Assembly: GCA_010909165.1 (NCBI GenBank)
Contig: VJWM01000117.1
Location: forward strand, 62,001 to 126,000
Direction of reading: 5' to 3'
DNA from: Anthoceros angustus
Lineage: Eukaryota; Streptophyta; Anthocerotopsida; Anthocerotales; Anthocerotaceae
Length of the DNA stretch: 64,000 bases
The notes under the pieces are model-generated. The model was given only the letters and a program-made list of their open reading frames with translations, had not been told where the DNA came from and ran no database searches. Shown piece by piece: positions 31,981 through 43,730 of this stretch (the stretch's first letter is position 1; the number at the start of each line of letters is the position of its first letter). The translations under genes were made by a program, and so were the position numbers.

Positions 31981-32989
31981 TTGTGTATGTCGGACTCATC
32001 TTCCAGTAGTGAGCATGATGATGCAGTAAGACCAGATCCCTTGTACAGGGATGACTCTACTGACTCTGAAGCTGAGGAACAAGCTAGGTTAAATTCTCAA
32101 ATTGCTTCAACTTTTCAACAGTTAGCACGTTTGAATACAAATACCTCAGTTCCTCAACCTCTTCAGTCTAGACCCCCTGCTGTTCCATTCCCTCTTACCA
32201 TGACGTGCTAGTGGTGCTTTGACAACTCTTGGAGCTACCTATTGGTGAATTTAAGGAGAAGGACCGGTTTGATGGCAAAGCTTCCGTTATGAGAGCGTGC
32301 GGATGCGAGCATTCTTGGATGCCGAGATGTGGGAATATGTTGAGTTCTTTTCCTAAACACGATATCACAATTCCAGGTGTTACTCAAGACATGGTGGACA
32401 AGTGGAAAAAGGGGAACAAAATAGCTTTTGCTATTCTACTTTCAGGTCTAGATGAAACTACTGTTACGGAGGTGGAGTCCTTACCAACAACAGCTGAGGT
32501 TTGGACGCAGCTGAAAGATACATATTAGGTGCAAAATATTCTTACGCTTGTACATGCTAGGAATGAGTTTTATGGCCTGAAGCTGCGAGAAGGAGATCCA
32601 GTGGGACCACATATTGTGAAGTTCGCCATTTGCGATCTCAGCTAGCTCTTGGATCTAGTATGATCAAGTGGACGCATTGCTCAATTGCTATCCACTTACC
32701 TTTCTTTCGAACTTCGTGTCAAGCCAAAATACCTCCATTCGAGCTTCTTATCGGTGTGAGTGCTGGTAGACCTTCCCTTATAACGTTGAATGACTTGATT
32801 GGGGCTCTCAAGAGGAACAGTCGCCATAAGTCGTGGCCTTCGTCCCCGCCTCCGGGAGAAGGTGCTTTACGTTGCAAAAGGAAAAGGACCAGGCACAACA
32901 ATAAGAACAAGAAAGGAGTAGGTTTGTCCGCCGCCTCTTCGCTGACGGGGTGCTTGTAATCGTGTCAAATTGTGGCATTGGGAGCGTGA
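31981..32989 (+). pseudogene. Copia gag region, broken
   Basis: An acidic N-terminus (31981-32211) is followed by a gag core (about 32229-32528). The core has KFDGK-like DRFDGKA, then KGNKIAFAILLSGLDE, TTVTEVESLPTTAEVW and TQLKDTY, the UBN2/retrotran_gag pattern. A knuckle can be traced near 32950-32996 (C-N-x-C, then H-W-E-x-D-C-R split by indels). At least four frameshifts or stops interrupt it. Confidence 0.8.
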
Positions 32990-34330
32990 TTGCAGAAGAA
33001 AAGGCAACCAAAGAAGGAAGTTCGTCCTTTGGCTCATGTTAGTACCAAGGAGCATCTTGGACAACAACATAAAAGCGTAGCCTGTGTTGTGTGTCTAATT
33101 TCGAGTAAGGAGAATTCATTTATGTGGTTTGTAGATTCCGGATCTACTTCGCACATTTGTAACAACAGGAAGCTATTTTCTAAGTTCAGCTATCAATCAC
33201 CTTTTCGTACTGTTTATGTTGGTGACTCTAGGGGACTAGAAGTGGAAGGTAGTGGTGAAGTTTGCATACCTTTGTTAGATGGTACAAGCTTGCTGCTTTC
33301 TGATGTGTTGTTTGTTCCTGCAATGAGCAAAAACTTGCTTTCTGTTAGAGCTGTTACTTCTGCTGGTGACTTTGGGTTTAGCTTTGAACATTTGCATTGT
33401 TATATGTATAGATTACAATTGCCAGGGAATTATGTTGCAAAGGCTACCTTAGTTGATGATTTGTATCAGCTTGATATTTCTCCTTGTACTTTTACTCCTA
33501 GTGCTCATGCTTTAGTAACCTCTTCTTCTCATCAAGCTAGCTTATGGCATGCACGTCTAGGTCATGTCAATAAGGCTAAGCTTAACTTGATGTCTCACTC
33601 GCTACCGAGAGAAGCTCCTTGTTTCAAGCACCTTGCTTCTGCAGGCGTGTATCTTGTCCAAGCAGAAGGAGCTTCCTTTTAAGAATCAATCGGCTACTCG
33701 AGCTAAAGCAGTTTTGGAGTTGATACATGCAGATCTAGCGGGAAAGCTTCCAGTGAAATCACTTGGTGGGTCCGAGTATTATCTTTCTCACGGATGATTT
33801 TTCACGCTATACATGGACCTTTCCTTGCGGTTGAAGAGTGACGCCTTTGAGCATATCTCCTCATGGATTCCTATGGTTCAAAGACAAACAGACATTTGGT
33901 CAAGTGCTTCCGACCGATAATGGTGGAGAGTTTTATCGCCATAGGTTTGATGGGCTTTTCAGATGGGATCATCGTCAACTTTCGCTTATACACAACAATG
34001 TAATGGAGTTGCTGAAAGGAAGAATCAAACCTTGATGGGAATGACTCGAGCATGTTGGCTTGGCGGTCTTCCTAAATCCTTTTGAGGCCGTAGTTGCGTT
34101 TACTTATATTTTGAATAGAGTTGTGACTTCACACTGGTTGCACGCCTTATGAAGCCTTTTGGGCGCAAGCCAAGTCTTCTTCATTTACGTGTTTTGGATC
34201 TCCGCTTTTGCATTCATTCCGAGGCCAAGAGGGGAAGTTAGATGCAAGGTCGAAGCCTCTTATTTTTCTTGGCTACTCGGAAGAATCCAAAGCATACAAG
34301 TTGTTTGATCCTCGACCTATAAGATGACGT
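32990..34330 (+). pseudogene. Copia protease and integrase, broken
   Basis: The first 230 codons are open. They contain the protease site FMWFVDSGSTSHICNN, MSKNLLSV, and the pre-integrase motif LWHARLGHVNKAKL. Integrase follows with frameshifts: LELIHADLAG (first D), TDDFSRYTW, PTDNGGEF (second D), then AERKNQTL-type and KPLIFLGYSEESKAYKLFDP. The order protease before integrase before RT is diagnostic for Copia. Confidence 0.88.
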
Positions 34331-34391
34331 TGGCGAGGAGTGTTACCTTTAAGGAGATCACTTCTCCACTTTCTTTCACTTTCTCGACGCT

Positions 34392-36266
34392 ATGGATGAT
34401 GTGCAGGAGGATATGAGTGACCCTGTTCAGGTTATGTTTCCACAGACGGATGGAGCGTTGGATGGTGAACAGTTTCCTTTAGCTCCAACTGCTATGGTAG
34501 ATGATACTACCGCCATACCTGGTGTGGTTGATTCACCTGTTTCTGATGATGTGCAGTCCACTTCTTCTCATGCTTCCCTTGATGATGAGGTTGCTGGTCT
34601 TGATGAATCTTGTTCCCCTCCTGCAGCATCCCCGCCCCGATATTCATTGAGAGAGCGTCGTACTCGTGATCAGTGGATTGAACAGCCGTATCAGTCTATA
34701 GACTTTAGGAAGTCTTCAGCTAATGTAGCAGCTATTTCCATACCTGAGGTTAGACCGGATCCTCCATAGAGAAGCTTTAGATGGCCCGATGGGGAACATT
34801 GGCGGGTCTCCATAGCGAGATGAGTATAACTCTCTTGTTAAAAATAACACTTGGGAGCTTGTGGATCACACGGGAGAAAGCCTATAACTTGTAAATGGGT
34901 TTTTAAAACTAAGCTTAAAGCCGATGGCACTATTGCTAGATATAAGTCTAGATTGGTTGCTAGGGGCTTTAGTCAAATTCCGTGAATTGATTATGGAGAC
35001 ACCTTTAGTCCAGTTGTTAAGCCTCCATCATCCGCATACTTTTAGCTATGGGCTGGAGTTTAATTTAGAACTTCATCAAATGGATGTTTGTACTGCATGG
35101 TGAACTTGAGGAGGTTCTCTATATGACGCAATTTAAGGGTTTGTTAGTAAGAAGTTTCCAAAGAAGGTTTGTAAGTTGCTCAAGACTTTATATGGATTAA
35201 AGCAGTCCGAGAGCTGGTTTAAGCGGATTATGAAGTTTTGAAACGCTAGGTTCATTCATCCGGGCGATACAAATGTTTTCTATCTTTTAGCGCCTTGTTT
35301 GTAATCTTAGCTTTGTATGTGGATGATGCAATCCTACTTAGTAATAGTATGCGGATGGATGAAGTCAAGGCTATGTTGCGGTCGGAGTTCGAGATGACCA
35401 CTGTGGTCCTCTGGAGTTTTGTTTAGGAGTTCAAATCCTTAGAGAGGCAACAAGGGTTATTGTTCTTCATCAAACAAAATATTTTAAGGAAATATTAACA
35501 CGTTTCCATTTGGAGGATGCTCGACCGCAACAACTCCTTATTCGGGGGAGAAGCTTACGATAGAGCGCCTCCGATCGCGATAAGGAAGATATGTCTCCTC
35601 CTGCGTCAAGGGGTGTTTGATTTTCGTGCTAATTGGACTAGGCCGATATTTCCCGTTGTTGTTTCTCGGTTTCTTAAGAACCCGGTAAACCTCACGGAAT
35701 GTGAAGAGGATATATCGTTACCTCAAGGGTACATTGGCTTATGGTCTTCATTATACATCAAGTGGCAGAAAGATTTTACTCTTACATCCTTTGCTGCGGA
35801 TGGCATTGATGTCGACACTAGAAGGAGTTTGTCGGCTTATGCGTGCATTTTAGCTTCGAGTTAATCGGTCATGCAAGAAACAAGCGCCCTTGGCACTTTC
35901 TACGGAGGCCGAATATAAGGCACTAGCGATGCTTGTAAAGAGGTGGAATGGGAACGGCAATTTTGGATTCTATCAAGTTGACAGGAGGATGCCACTTCCT
36001 TGTTTTGTGACAATATGTCGCTATCGCTCTTGTTGCTAATCCTAGGTTTCATGCGAGAACAAAGCATATCGAGCTTTATCATCATTATATTAGGGATGTT
36101 GCGTAACGTGGTTTGGTCCGGTGCAATATGTGGCGACTTGAAAACGCGTCGATATATATTGACAAAGGGTCTTTCACAACCTAGGCATTTTAAGCATCTT
36201 GCTAGTTTGGGTTTAAGGAGTTTAAGCTCCCAACCCCTATATCAAAATCCGATTTTATATATATGA
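34392..36266 (+). pseudogene. Copia reverse transcriptase and RNase H, broken
   Basis: After an acidic linker (34392-34769, ending in PPRYSLRERRTRD) the RT blocks appear in shifting frames: CKWVFKTKLKADGTI, ARYKSRLVARGFSQ, IDYGDTFSPVVK and the catalytic LYVDDAILLSNS (about 35309). The RNase H end has LALSTEAEYKAL (about 35900), LFCDN (36000) and LTKGLSQPRHFKHLASLGL (about 36157-36213). Frameshifts occur roughly every 100-200 bases. Confidence 0.88.
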
Positions 36267-37115
36267 GGAGAGTGACACTTGGTTTTCTACAATATGGAAT
36301 TACTATCTAATTTTCAGCTATACTCTCCTATGTATTTTGGGATTTATGGACCGCAAAATCTGAACATAAGTGAAATGAGATTGGCGGCATGGTGGATGAA
36401 GCATCACTTTGTTATTCCCGCAGCGCAGATCGAAACACACAAATCGAAACGAAAACAACAATGCTTTAAAGGGAAACAGTCCGACCATGTGTGTTGCGAC
36501 GAAGTCTCAAGTCCCGTTGCCCTCATCTCGACTGGCTACCGCCTTTTGTATTTCTTCGTGAGTGGCTCTGGCTTGTGTTCATCCGCCTTGGACAAAGATC
36601 GCGATCGTCTTTTGTTGCGATTGAGCCTCGGAGTGCTGGTCAATCTTTTGGTTGCCGTGCACAGCAAGCCCGCCGCCGGTGGGCCATTCTCGTCACCCTT
36701 GGTGCCGACCGCATCCGGTGGCGCCTTTTTCGGGCGCGCTGAGTGTGGTGAGCGTGGCGCGATTCAGATCGCTGGAGGAGAATCGATCACGCCCACTGTG
36801 GTTCCCGGCGCATCGGACGCCATCGCTTGAGGTTGTCCTGTGAATCGCGTGGCATGGATTTTTCCGTCGCGATGCGGCGCCGCCAGTGGCGATCGTGGTG
36901 TTGGACGCGTGGCGACCTGCTGGTGTGCTATGGGTGTGATTTTAAGCTCTGCGGCACGCTTCGAGTGTCACGCTATCGAGAGAAATGTGTCCTTGGGCGC
37001 AGTGGAGTTAGTTTGCACGCTTGCTTGTGCTTTGTGTTTCCTCGTGTGTGGACTTGGTGTGGTGTTGTTTCGCGTGTGGCTTTAACTCCTTTTAACCTCG
37101 TTAGGTTAAGTGGGG
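36267..37115 (+). other. Copia 3' non-coding region (unit A)
   Basis: From the end of RNase H to the polypurine tract before the middle LTR. Open frames here (such as 36279-36830) have no known motif, and the equivalent frames in unit B (38361-39255) are not conserved. It is therefore probably non-coding. Confidence 0.6.
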
Positions 37116-37257
37116 TGTTAGAGTTAATTGTGTTTACCCTAACTCGGTTAGTGGTAGATTAGTTTAATTAGGGTTATCCTTGATATACTATTTAAACATG
37201 GACCACTTTTGTATTATTGCTCTTATTTTCAATATATGCTTCCGTTGTCTTTTGTCA
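37116..37257 (+). repeat. Copia 3' LTR, unit A copy
   Basis: 142 bases, like the other LTRs but lacking a few bases near 37206 (agtact-type deletion) and with one extra T. It is followed by CCATA and then by the same Harbinger sequence as the outer LTR. It is therefore a duplicate of the 3' LTR and not a second insertion. Confidence 0.93.
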
Positions 37258-37262
37258 CCATA

Positions 37263-37712
37263 TAGATATCATACATCCGCCATACACAATCCACCTTAAA
37301 CATCTCTAGGTCCTCTCCTTTTCCAATACTCAAACAACTTATTTCGTTTCACCATCGCTATATTGTACATCCTCGTTCTCCAAGAGCTTCCCACATATGG
37401 TTACGCCACTGTGGGGGATACGGGTCTTCATCATCTTGTTGTGCTTCTAACTCTCCAACATGTATACAAAAACTATGAAGTGCAAACAAGTTATGAGACT
37501 TGCGGGGCATACTTCAAGCGAACATTAAGATTCTTGATCACGCCATTTATTCTTCAGCAGTGCAAAGGCATTCTCCACCTTCACTCTGCCTCTTCGCAAA
37601 GACCGGTTGAAAAGTTTTTGAGTGCGGTCTTCCCCTGTTGCATGAAACGGTTTCATGAGGAAAGGCATTAATGGATATGCACTATCACCTAAAATGTAAG
37701 GAGTTATTTCAA
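37263..37712 (-). pseudogene. Duplicated C-terminal part of the Harbinger transposase
   Basis: A copy of 39406-39863 made by the 2.1-kb duplication. It encodes, in broken minus-strand frames, the VENAFALLKNKW-type third catalytic region and the C-terminus. Confidence 0.85.
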
Positions 37713-39255
37713 CTAATTGGACTAGGCCGGATATTTCTTATCTTTGTCGGTGTTGTTTCTCGGTTTCTTAAGAACCCGTAAACCTCACGGAATCGTGAAG
37801 AGGATATATCGTTACCTCAAGGGTACATTGGCTTATGGTCTTCATTATACATCAAGTGGCAGCAAAGATTTTACTCTTACATCCTTTGCAGACTGGATGG
37901 GCGGTGATCGACACTAGAAGGAGTTTGTCGGCTTATGCGTGCATTTTAGCCGGAGTGGCGGTCATGCAAGAAACAAGCGTCCTTGGCACTCTCTTCTACG
38001 GAGGCCGAATATAAGGCACTAAGCGATGCTTGTAAAGAGGTGGAATGGGAACGGCAATTTTGGATTCTATCAAGTTGACACGGAGGATGCCACTTCCTTG
38101 TTTTGTGACAATATCCGGCTATCGCTCTTGTTGCTAATCCTAGGTTTCATGCGAGAACAAAGCATATCGAGCTTTATCATCATTATATTAGGGATGTTGC
38201 GTAACGTGGTTTGGTCCGTGTGCAATATGTGGCGACTTGACGTTATATATTGACAAAGGGTCTTTCACAACCTAGGCATTTTAAGCATCTTGCTAGTTTG
38301 GGTTTAAGGAGTTTAAGCTCCCAACCCCTATATCAAAATCCGATTTTATATATATGAGGAGAGTGACACTTGGTTTTCTACAATATGGAATTACTATCTA
38401 ATTTTCAGCTATACTCTCCTATGTATTTTTGGGATTTATGGACCGCAAAATCGAACATAAGTGAAATGAGATTGGTCACTGGTGGATGAAGCATCACGGC
38501 TTTGTTATTGATCGCGGAGACACACAATCGAAACGAAAACAACAATGCTTTAAGGAAACAGTCCGACCAGTGTGTTGCAACGAAGTCTCAAGTCCCGTTG
38601 CCCTCATCTCTTCGACTGCTACCGCCTTTTGTATTTCTTGGCGTGAGTGGCTCGGCTTGTGTCTTCATCGGCCTGACGATCGCGATCAGTCTTTTGTTGC
38701 GATTGAGCCTCGGTGACTGGTCAATCTTTCGGCTTTGGTTGCTGCCGTGCACAAATCTGCAAGCTCGGCGGGTATGGGCCATTCTCTGGTCACCCTTGGT
38801 GCTGACTCTGCATCTGTTGCTGGTGGCGCCTCCTTTTTCTTGCTGTGGCGCTGGAGTGTGGTGAGCGTGGGGCGCGATTCAGGACTGCTTGGTGGAGAAT
38901 CGATCACGCCCGACAGTTTGTGGTTCCTGGCGCGCCATCGGACACCACTGGCTTGAGGTTGTCCCAGGAATCGGAGTGCGCGGCATGGATTTTCTGTCGC
39001 GGGACGGTGTGGCGGTATGGCGGTCGTGGTGTTGGACGGTGGTGACTGCGGTGTGCTATGGGTGTGATTTTAAGCTCGGGCGTGCTTCGTTTAGTGTCCT
39101 GCTGCTATCGCGAGAAATGTGTCCTTGGTGCGCGGTGGAGTTAGTTTGCACGCTTGCTTGTGCTTTGTGTTTCCTCGTGTGTTTACGGACTTGGTGTGGT
39201 GTTGTTTCGTTCGTGTGGCTTTAACTCCTTTTAACCTCGTTAGGTTAAGTGGGGG

Positions 39256-39400
39256 TGTTAGAGTTAATTGTGTTTACCCTAACTCGGTTAGTGGTAGATT
39301 AGTTTAATTAGGGTTATCCTTGATATACTATTTAAACATGGACCAGTACTTTTTGTATTATTGCTCTTATTTTCAATATATGCTTCCGTTGTCTTTGTCA
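39256..39400 (+). repeat. Copia 3' LTR, unit B (outer)
   Basis: 145 bases, identical to the 5' LTR as read. It is preceded by the purine tract and followed by CCATA. Confidence 0.95.
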
Positions 39401-39438
39401 CCATATAGATATCATACATCTGCCATACACAATCCACC

Positions 39439-40855
39439 TTAAACATCTCTAGGTCCTCTCCTTTTCCAATACTCAAACAACTTATTTCGTTTCACCATCG
39501 CTATATTGTACATCCTACGTTCTCCAAGAGCTTCCCACATATGGTTACGCTCAGCTTCGTGCAGGGGATACGGGTCTTCATCATACTGTTGTGCTTCTAA
39601 CTCTCCAACATGTATACAAAAACTATGAAGTGCACAACAAGCTATGACGACTTGCGGGGCATACTTCAAACGAACATTAAGATTCTTCAGAATACGCCAT
39701 TTATTCTTCAGCAGTGCAAAGGCATTCTCCACCTTCACTCTGCCTCTTCGCAAAGACCGGTTGAAAAGTTTTTGAGTGCGGTCTTCCCCATACGTAAACG
39801 TTTCATGAGGAAAGGCATTAATGGATATGCACTATCACCTAAAATGTAAGGAGTTATTTCAACATTCTCGATTTGTAGAACGGGTTCTGTTAAAATAACA
39901 CCTGCCTTCATCTTCTCCCATATGCTACTTTCCCTAAGAATTTGGGCATCATGAACTCCACTAGGATGAGTGCAACACACATCAATGAAATTTTTTGTCA
40001 GCGTCACATATGCCTTGTAAGACAACAGAATGAATATCATGGCGACGCCAGGATGCAACCGGGTTATTTGTCAACCGGGTTATTTGTCTTGTTAGGCTGT
40101 GCAGCCAGCTTGATGTGAGAACCATCTATAGCTCCAACCATATTGGGAAGACCTGTGACTTGCCTGAACTTCAATGTTGTTTGCTCTAATTCCAACCCTG
40201 TAGGCCAATGAACCAATATGGGAAATCACTTTTCCTGATTGCTTAGTATCTCCGAAATCATAATAGTATATTGAGCCCCAGTCGAAGCTCCTATCCCATA
40301 CATATATGTAACAATATGAGGTGGCAACCCCCTAGCAAGATGATGGAGGACCATGGCAACTACATGTTGGTATTGAAGAGGCTCCCTAATAGATGTGCGA
40401 AGCATGTAAGGGCATAGCATATCAACCAAAACCAGAAAGTTAGGATATGACATTCTATAAGCAAATCGCCATTGAGCATCCCGCACCTTAGCTCCATTAC
40501 TATGCCATGCTCGCATATGTATATCTCTCCATGATGTGATTTGCCGAGGAAACTTCGACCATTCCCTCTTCCGCCTCCTACATGATAATTGCTCCAAAAC
40601 TCCACTCATTGCGAGTAAAAAAACTACAATGAAAATGGAATTTGACAACAAGTCATTGTCAAATCCAAGAGGTACATGATAGTCAGGAGACCATAAGAAC
40701 AAGGTCAGAAAAATATATATAAAAAAATTATCCATAAATATAAAAAAAATTAGAAAGGACTCTAACTTCCCCACACTTAAGTCCACAATCGACAGATGAA
40801 AGGAGACGCAACACAAAGGAATGGACGACGAAACACGAAATGGGAGACGAGCCAC
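39439..40855 (-). pseudogene. PIF/Harbinger DDE transposase, frameshifted
   Basis: Minus-strand reading gives an N-terminal helical domain (40855-40226: RDAQWRFAYRMSYPNFLVLV, LARGLPPHIVTYMYG). Next comes PNMVGAIDGSHIKLAAQPNK (about 40145, first D), then HPSGVHDAQILRESSIWEKM (second D) with YILGDSAYPLMPFLMK. The last part is RRGRVKVENAFALLKNKWRI (third E, 39753-39439). These are the DDE_Tnp_4 signatures of PIF/Harbinger. A stop near 40226 and shifts near 40060 and 39745 break the gene. With ORF1 at 29161 on the opposite strand it forms one element, later split by Copia. Confidence 0.88.
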
Positions 40856-41992
40856 TAGACACGGCCGGCCATGTAGTTCATAAATTAATAGTTAAATTAC
40901 TAAAATGTTTGCCCAAACTTTGGACCCGGCCCGCTTCTTGCGCCGACCCGGCCCGCTCCTCCCGCTCCTCCCGCTCCTCCCGCTCCTCCCGCTCCTCCTG
41001 AAAACTACGTCCGCGTGTCGAATCAACCTATCGCTACATGGACTCAAACGAGCTGCACTGCAGCCCTGACAGATGCACTCCTCGACAGCCCTGACCAAAG
41101 TTGCCAGTCGGACAAATAGTCCTCTTTATTGAACAGCTGAACTATGCGAACAAAAATCCCTTCCCATTCGGACATCCTTCACCCAAAAGCTGTTCATTCG
41201 CATGAATTTTGGGCCCCGTCCGCCGGTGAGCCCGTGTACAGCGGGCCACGGAGGGAGGGTGTGAGGCTCGCGGCCTTCTGCTTCACGGGCCCACACATAC
41301 CCAAGTCGGCGTTGGTTGAGAACAAATCGACATAAAAAGGTCGCATCTAGGTAAACTCTCCGTCGACGGCTGTCGCCAACGGAGCACCCTGAAAAAGACT
41401 GTCCCGGTCTTCACGCTACGGACGGCAACGGAAGGGAGGGGCCGCCAATCCAATGCCAACAGCACTGCAAAGACTCCTGACCTGCATAGTACCTACGTAG
41501 GTACGCAGCGTTTGGGTGCGTGGCGCACCAACACAATTGGGTGCAAGGTGGGCGGTTGTTCGAAGCATCTCTCGATAGGGCAGTATGTGCATCATGAGGA
41601 TGAGGAAGACATGATCATCCTAGCGATGGTCTACTTCCCCCAACGCAAAACGGGTGTGAAAGCGTTGAGCAACTTCCCTTGGACGTGGGGCACGACGAGG
41701 TCCTAAATGACAAGATGACCTGACTGTAGGCGCAGGCGCACAGACGAGAACGTGACTTCTTTTATTTTTCCGGGCTACCGACAGGCGGTTTGTAGCACCG
41801 GCCCACCGGGTCGGTTGACGGAACAACATAGTATTTCTTGTATTGGAGCACAGAGATATTATTGAAGGCCAGAAGGGGGCTCCGGGAGCTGAGGAGTGAG
41901 CAGTGGATGCGGCAAGAATTTGCGTCGGCCGAGCCACAACGAGGAGGGGAGAGGAGGCCGCGGCCGGGGGAAGGATGGGGGCTTCCGTGAAG
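40856..41992. other. Gene-free region upstream of the HCT gene
   Basis: Includes the likely outer end of the Harbinger element (terminus not located), a 9-bp repeat array, and the HCT promoter region. The open frames on both strands have no known motifs. Confidence 0.45.
40952..40996. repeat. Microsatellite (cccgctcct)5
   Basis: Five perfect 9-bp units. The frame through it gives runs of G-R-S, which is a repeat artefact. Confidence 0.95.
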
Positions 41993-43485
41993 ATGGAGGT
42001 GATCACCAGGAGGGAAACCATGGTGCCTCCTGCCCAAGAGACGCCACGAGTGGCGCTCTGGGCCTCCAATGTGGACCTCATCATCCCGCAGATCCACACC
42101 TCCAGCGTCTACTTCTACAGGCCCAGCGGCAGCCCCGATTTCTTCTCGGGCGATGTCCTGCGGGACGCCCTGGCCAAGGCCCTTGTCCCCTTCTACCCCA
42201 TGGCGGGCAGGCTGGCGCGGGACGAGGACGGCCGCATCCAGATCAACTGCAACGCCGCGGGCGTGCTGCTGGTGGAGGCCGAGGCCGACGTCGGCATCGA
42301 CGATCTTGGCGGCTTCGCGCCCCACCCCGTGCTGCAGCAGCTGGTTCCCACCGTCGTCTACTCCAAAGACATCACGGCATTCCCCCTGCTGGTCCTCCAG
42401 GTTAGCTACGCGAGACGGGGTAAATCAACTTCCTTGTTTACCTCAGCCCGAGTCCCTGTAAACCGGAGTCCTGTCCCTTCCCTGCCTGGATCCTGGATCA
42501 GCGTCTTTGTGAATTGGAGTCCTGTCCCCTCCTTGCCTCAATCAACGTCTTCGGGAATCCGAGTGTTATGTTTTGGCTCGTCTGGCAGGTGACGCGATTC
42601 AAGTGCGGCGGCGCATCCCTGGGCGTGGGGATGGAGCACCACATTGCGGACGGGATGTCCGGCATCCACTTCATCAACACCTGGTCGGACGTGGCCCGGG
42701 GGGAGGGCGTAAAGGTGCTGCCCTTCGTGGACCGGACGCTGCTGAAGGCGCGGTCGCCGCCCACGCCGCTGTTCGAGCACGTCGAGTACCAGCCGCCCTT
42801 CACGCTGCAGCCGCGGTTCCGGCCGGAGGAAGGTTCCGGGAAGGTGGAGACCGTGGTGGAGAGCTTCACCTTCTCCAGGGAGCAGCTGGGGAAGCTCAAG
42901 GCTAAGGTGGCCGACCCCGGGGCTAACCTGGCGTATAGCAGCTACGTGGCGCTGTCCGCGCACATCTGGAGGTGTGCCACCCGCGCAAGAGGACTGAGCG
43001 GGGACCAGAACAGCAAGCTCTTTGTGGCGACAGACGGGAGGGCCAGGCTGCGGCCGCCTCTTCCCCAGGGATACTTCGGGAATGTCATCTTCACCTGCAC
43101 GCCGGTGGCGGAGGCCGAGGAGCTGGTGGCCAAGCCGCTGATCCACACGGCGGGGAGGATCCACGAGGCTGTGCTGCGGATGGGGGATGAGTATCTCCGC
43201 TCTGCCCTGGACTACCTCGAGCTCTTGCCTGACATGTCTGTGTGCATCAGAGGAGCTGCCCATTTCGGGAACCCTAATTTGTGCATCACCAGCTGGTCGG
43301 GCCTGCCTGTTTACGACTGTGACTTCGGATGGGGCCGGGCTATTTACATGGGTCCCTGCCAGATTGGGTTCGAGGGCCTCTGCTTCGTGCTCCCCAGTGC
43401 CACCAAGGACGGTTCCCTGGGCCTTGCTCTCAGACTCCGGGCTGACCACATGGCTGAGTTTAGAAAGCTTGTGACTGACATTTGA
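41993..43485 (+). CDS. HCT: BAHD acyltransferase, hydroxycinnamoyl-CoA shikimate/quinate type, 434 aa
   Basis: Exon 1 is 41993-42400 and exon 2 is 42589-43485 (CAG/GTTAGC donor, TGGCAG/GTG acceptor). The intron position after LLVLQ is that of plant HCT genes. Residues 153-157 (HHIAD) are the catalytic H-x-x-x-D, and 381-385 are the structural DFGWG. N-terminal blocks ETPRVALWASNVDL, SSVYFYRPSG and ALVPFYPMAGRLARD are typical of HCT. The enzyme moves a p-coumaroyl or caffeoyl group from CoA to shikimate or quinate in the cytosol, a step of phenylpropanoid and lignin-type metabolism. Acceptor specificity cannot be proved here. The start at 41993 aligns with family N-termini; in-frame ATGs at 41975 and 41903 are alternatives. 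Confidence 0.9.
42401..42588 (+). repeat. HCT intron made of short direct repeats, one shared with 46.57 kb
   Basis: The 188-bp intron carries cggagtcctgtccc and ggagtcctgtcccc about 60 bases apart. Positions 42491-42522 are identical, in inverse orientation, to 46567-46598 (32 bases). The intron has therefore taken in, or donated, a dispersed repeat. Confidence 0.8.
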
Positions 43486-43562
43486 TGATGCTGCACCAGC
43501 AGCAGCAGCATGTAGCAGCGTTAAATGCTCTTCTGCTTTTAGATGAACCTGCTGCAAATGTA

Positions 43563-43730
43563 GAGCAGGGTTTCATGATTTCCGTCACAACAAAGAGTTC
43601 ATCACGTGGCACTTTTTTTCAGAGCAGGGTCACATGATTTGCGTCACAACAGAGTGTTCATCACGTGGCACTTTTTTTCAGAGCAGGGTCACATGATTTG
43701 CGTCACAACTAATAGTTCATCATGGTTATG
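43563..43730. repeat. 59-bp direct repeats, three copies, behind the HCT gene
   Basis: Units start at 43563, 43622 and 43681, each with gagcagggt, catgattt, cgtcacaac and gttcatca. The first two share cgtggcactttttttca. They lie in the probable 3' flank of HCT. Confidence 0.93.

Larger units (their letters stand above)
30801..39400 (+). mobile_element. Ty1/copia LTR retrotransposon nested in a PIF/Harbinger element
   Basis: Outer LTRs 30801-30945 and 39256-39400 are 145 bp each and identical as read here; both begin TGTTAG and end TCA. They are bordered by the 5-bp duplication CCATA (30796-30800 and 39401-39405). A tRNA-Met primer site follows the 5' LTR, and the purine tract aagtggggg precedes the 3' LTR. 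The internal order gag, protease, integrase, reverse transcriptase, RNase H is that of Copia. A tandem duplication repeats the RNase H to 3' LTR part with flanking Harbinger sequence, so the original element was about 6.4 kb. All coding parts carry many small indels. Confidence 0.92.
35630..39863 (+). repeat. Tandem duplication of about 2.1 kb across the Copia/Harbinger junction
   Basis: Unit A is 35630-37712 and unit B is 37713-39863. Each holds the Copia RNase H, 3' non-coding region and 3' LTR, then CCATA, then about 450 bases of Harbinger transposase. The junction joins transposase (ending ttatttcaac) to RNase H (starting taattggactagg). The units differ by many 1-8-base indels; unit A is about 68 bases shorter. 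Confidence 0.93.

Noticed and set aside
36279-36830. 183-codon open frame behind the Copia RNase H
   Set aside because: The equivalent region in the duplicate unit does not keep the frame, and there is no known motif; it is likely the 3' non-coding region.
37116-37257. Middle LTR as evidence of a second Copia insertion or a solo LTR
   Set aside because: It has the same flanks (purine tract, CCATA, then the same transposase sequence) as the outer 3' LTR, so it belongs to a tandem duplication.
42538-43557. 339-codon open frame antisense to the HCT gene
   Set aside because: It is a shadow of the GC-rich HCT exon 2; the plus strand carries all family motifs.
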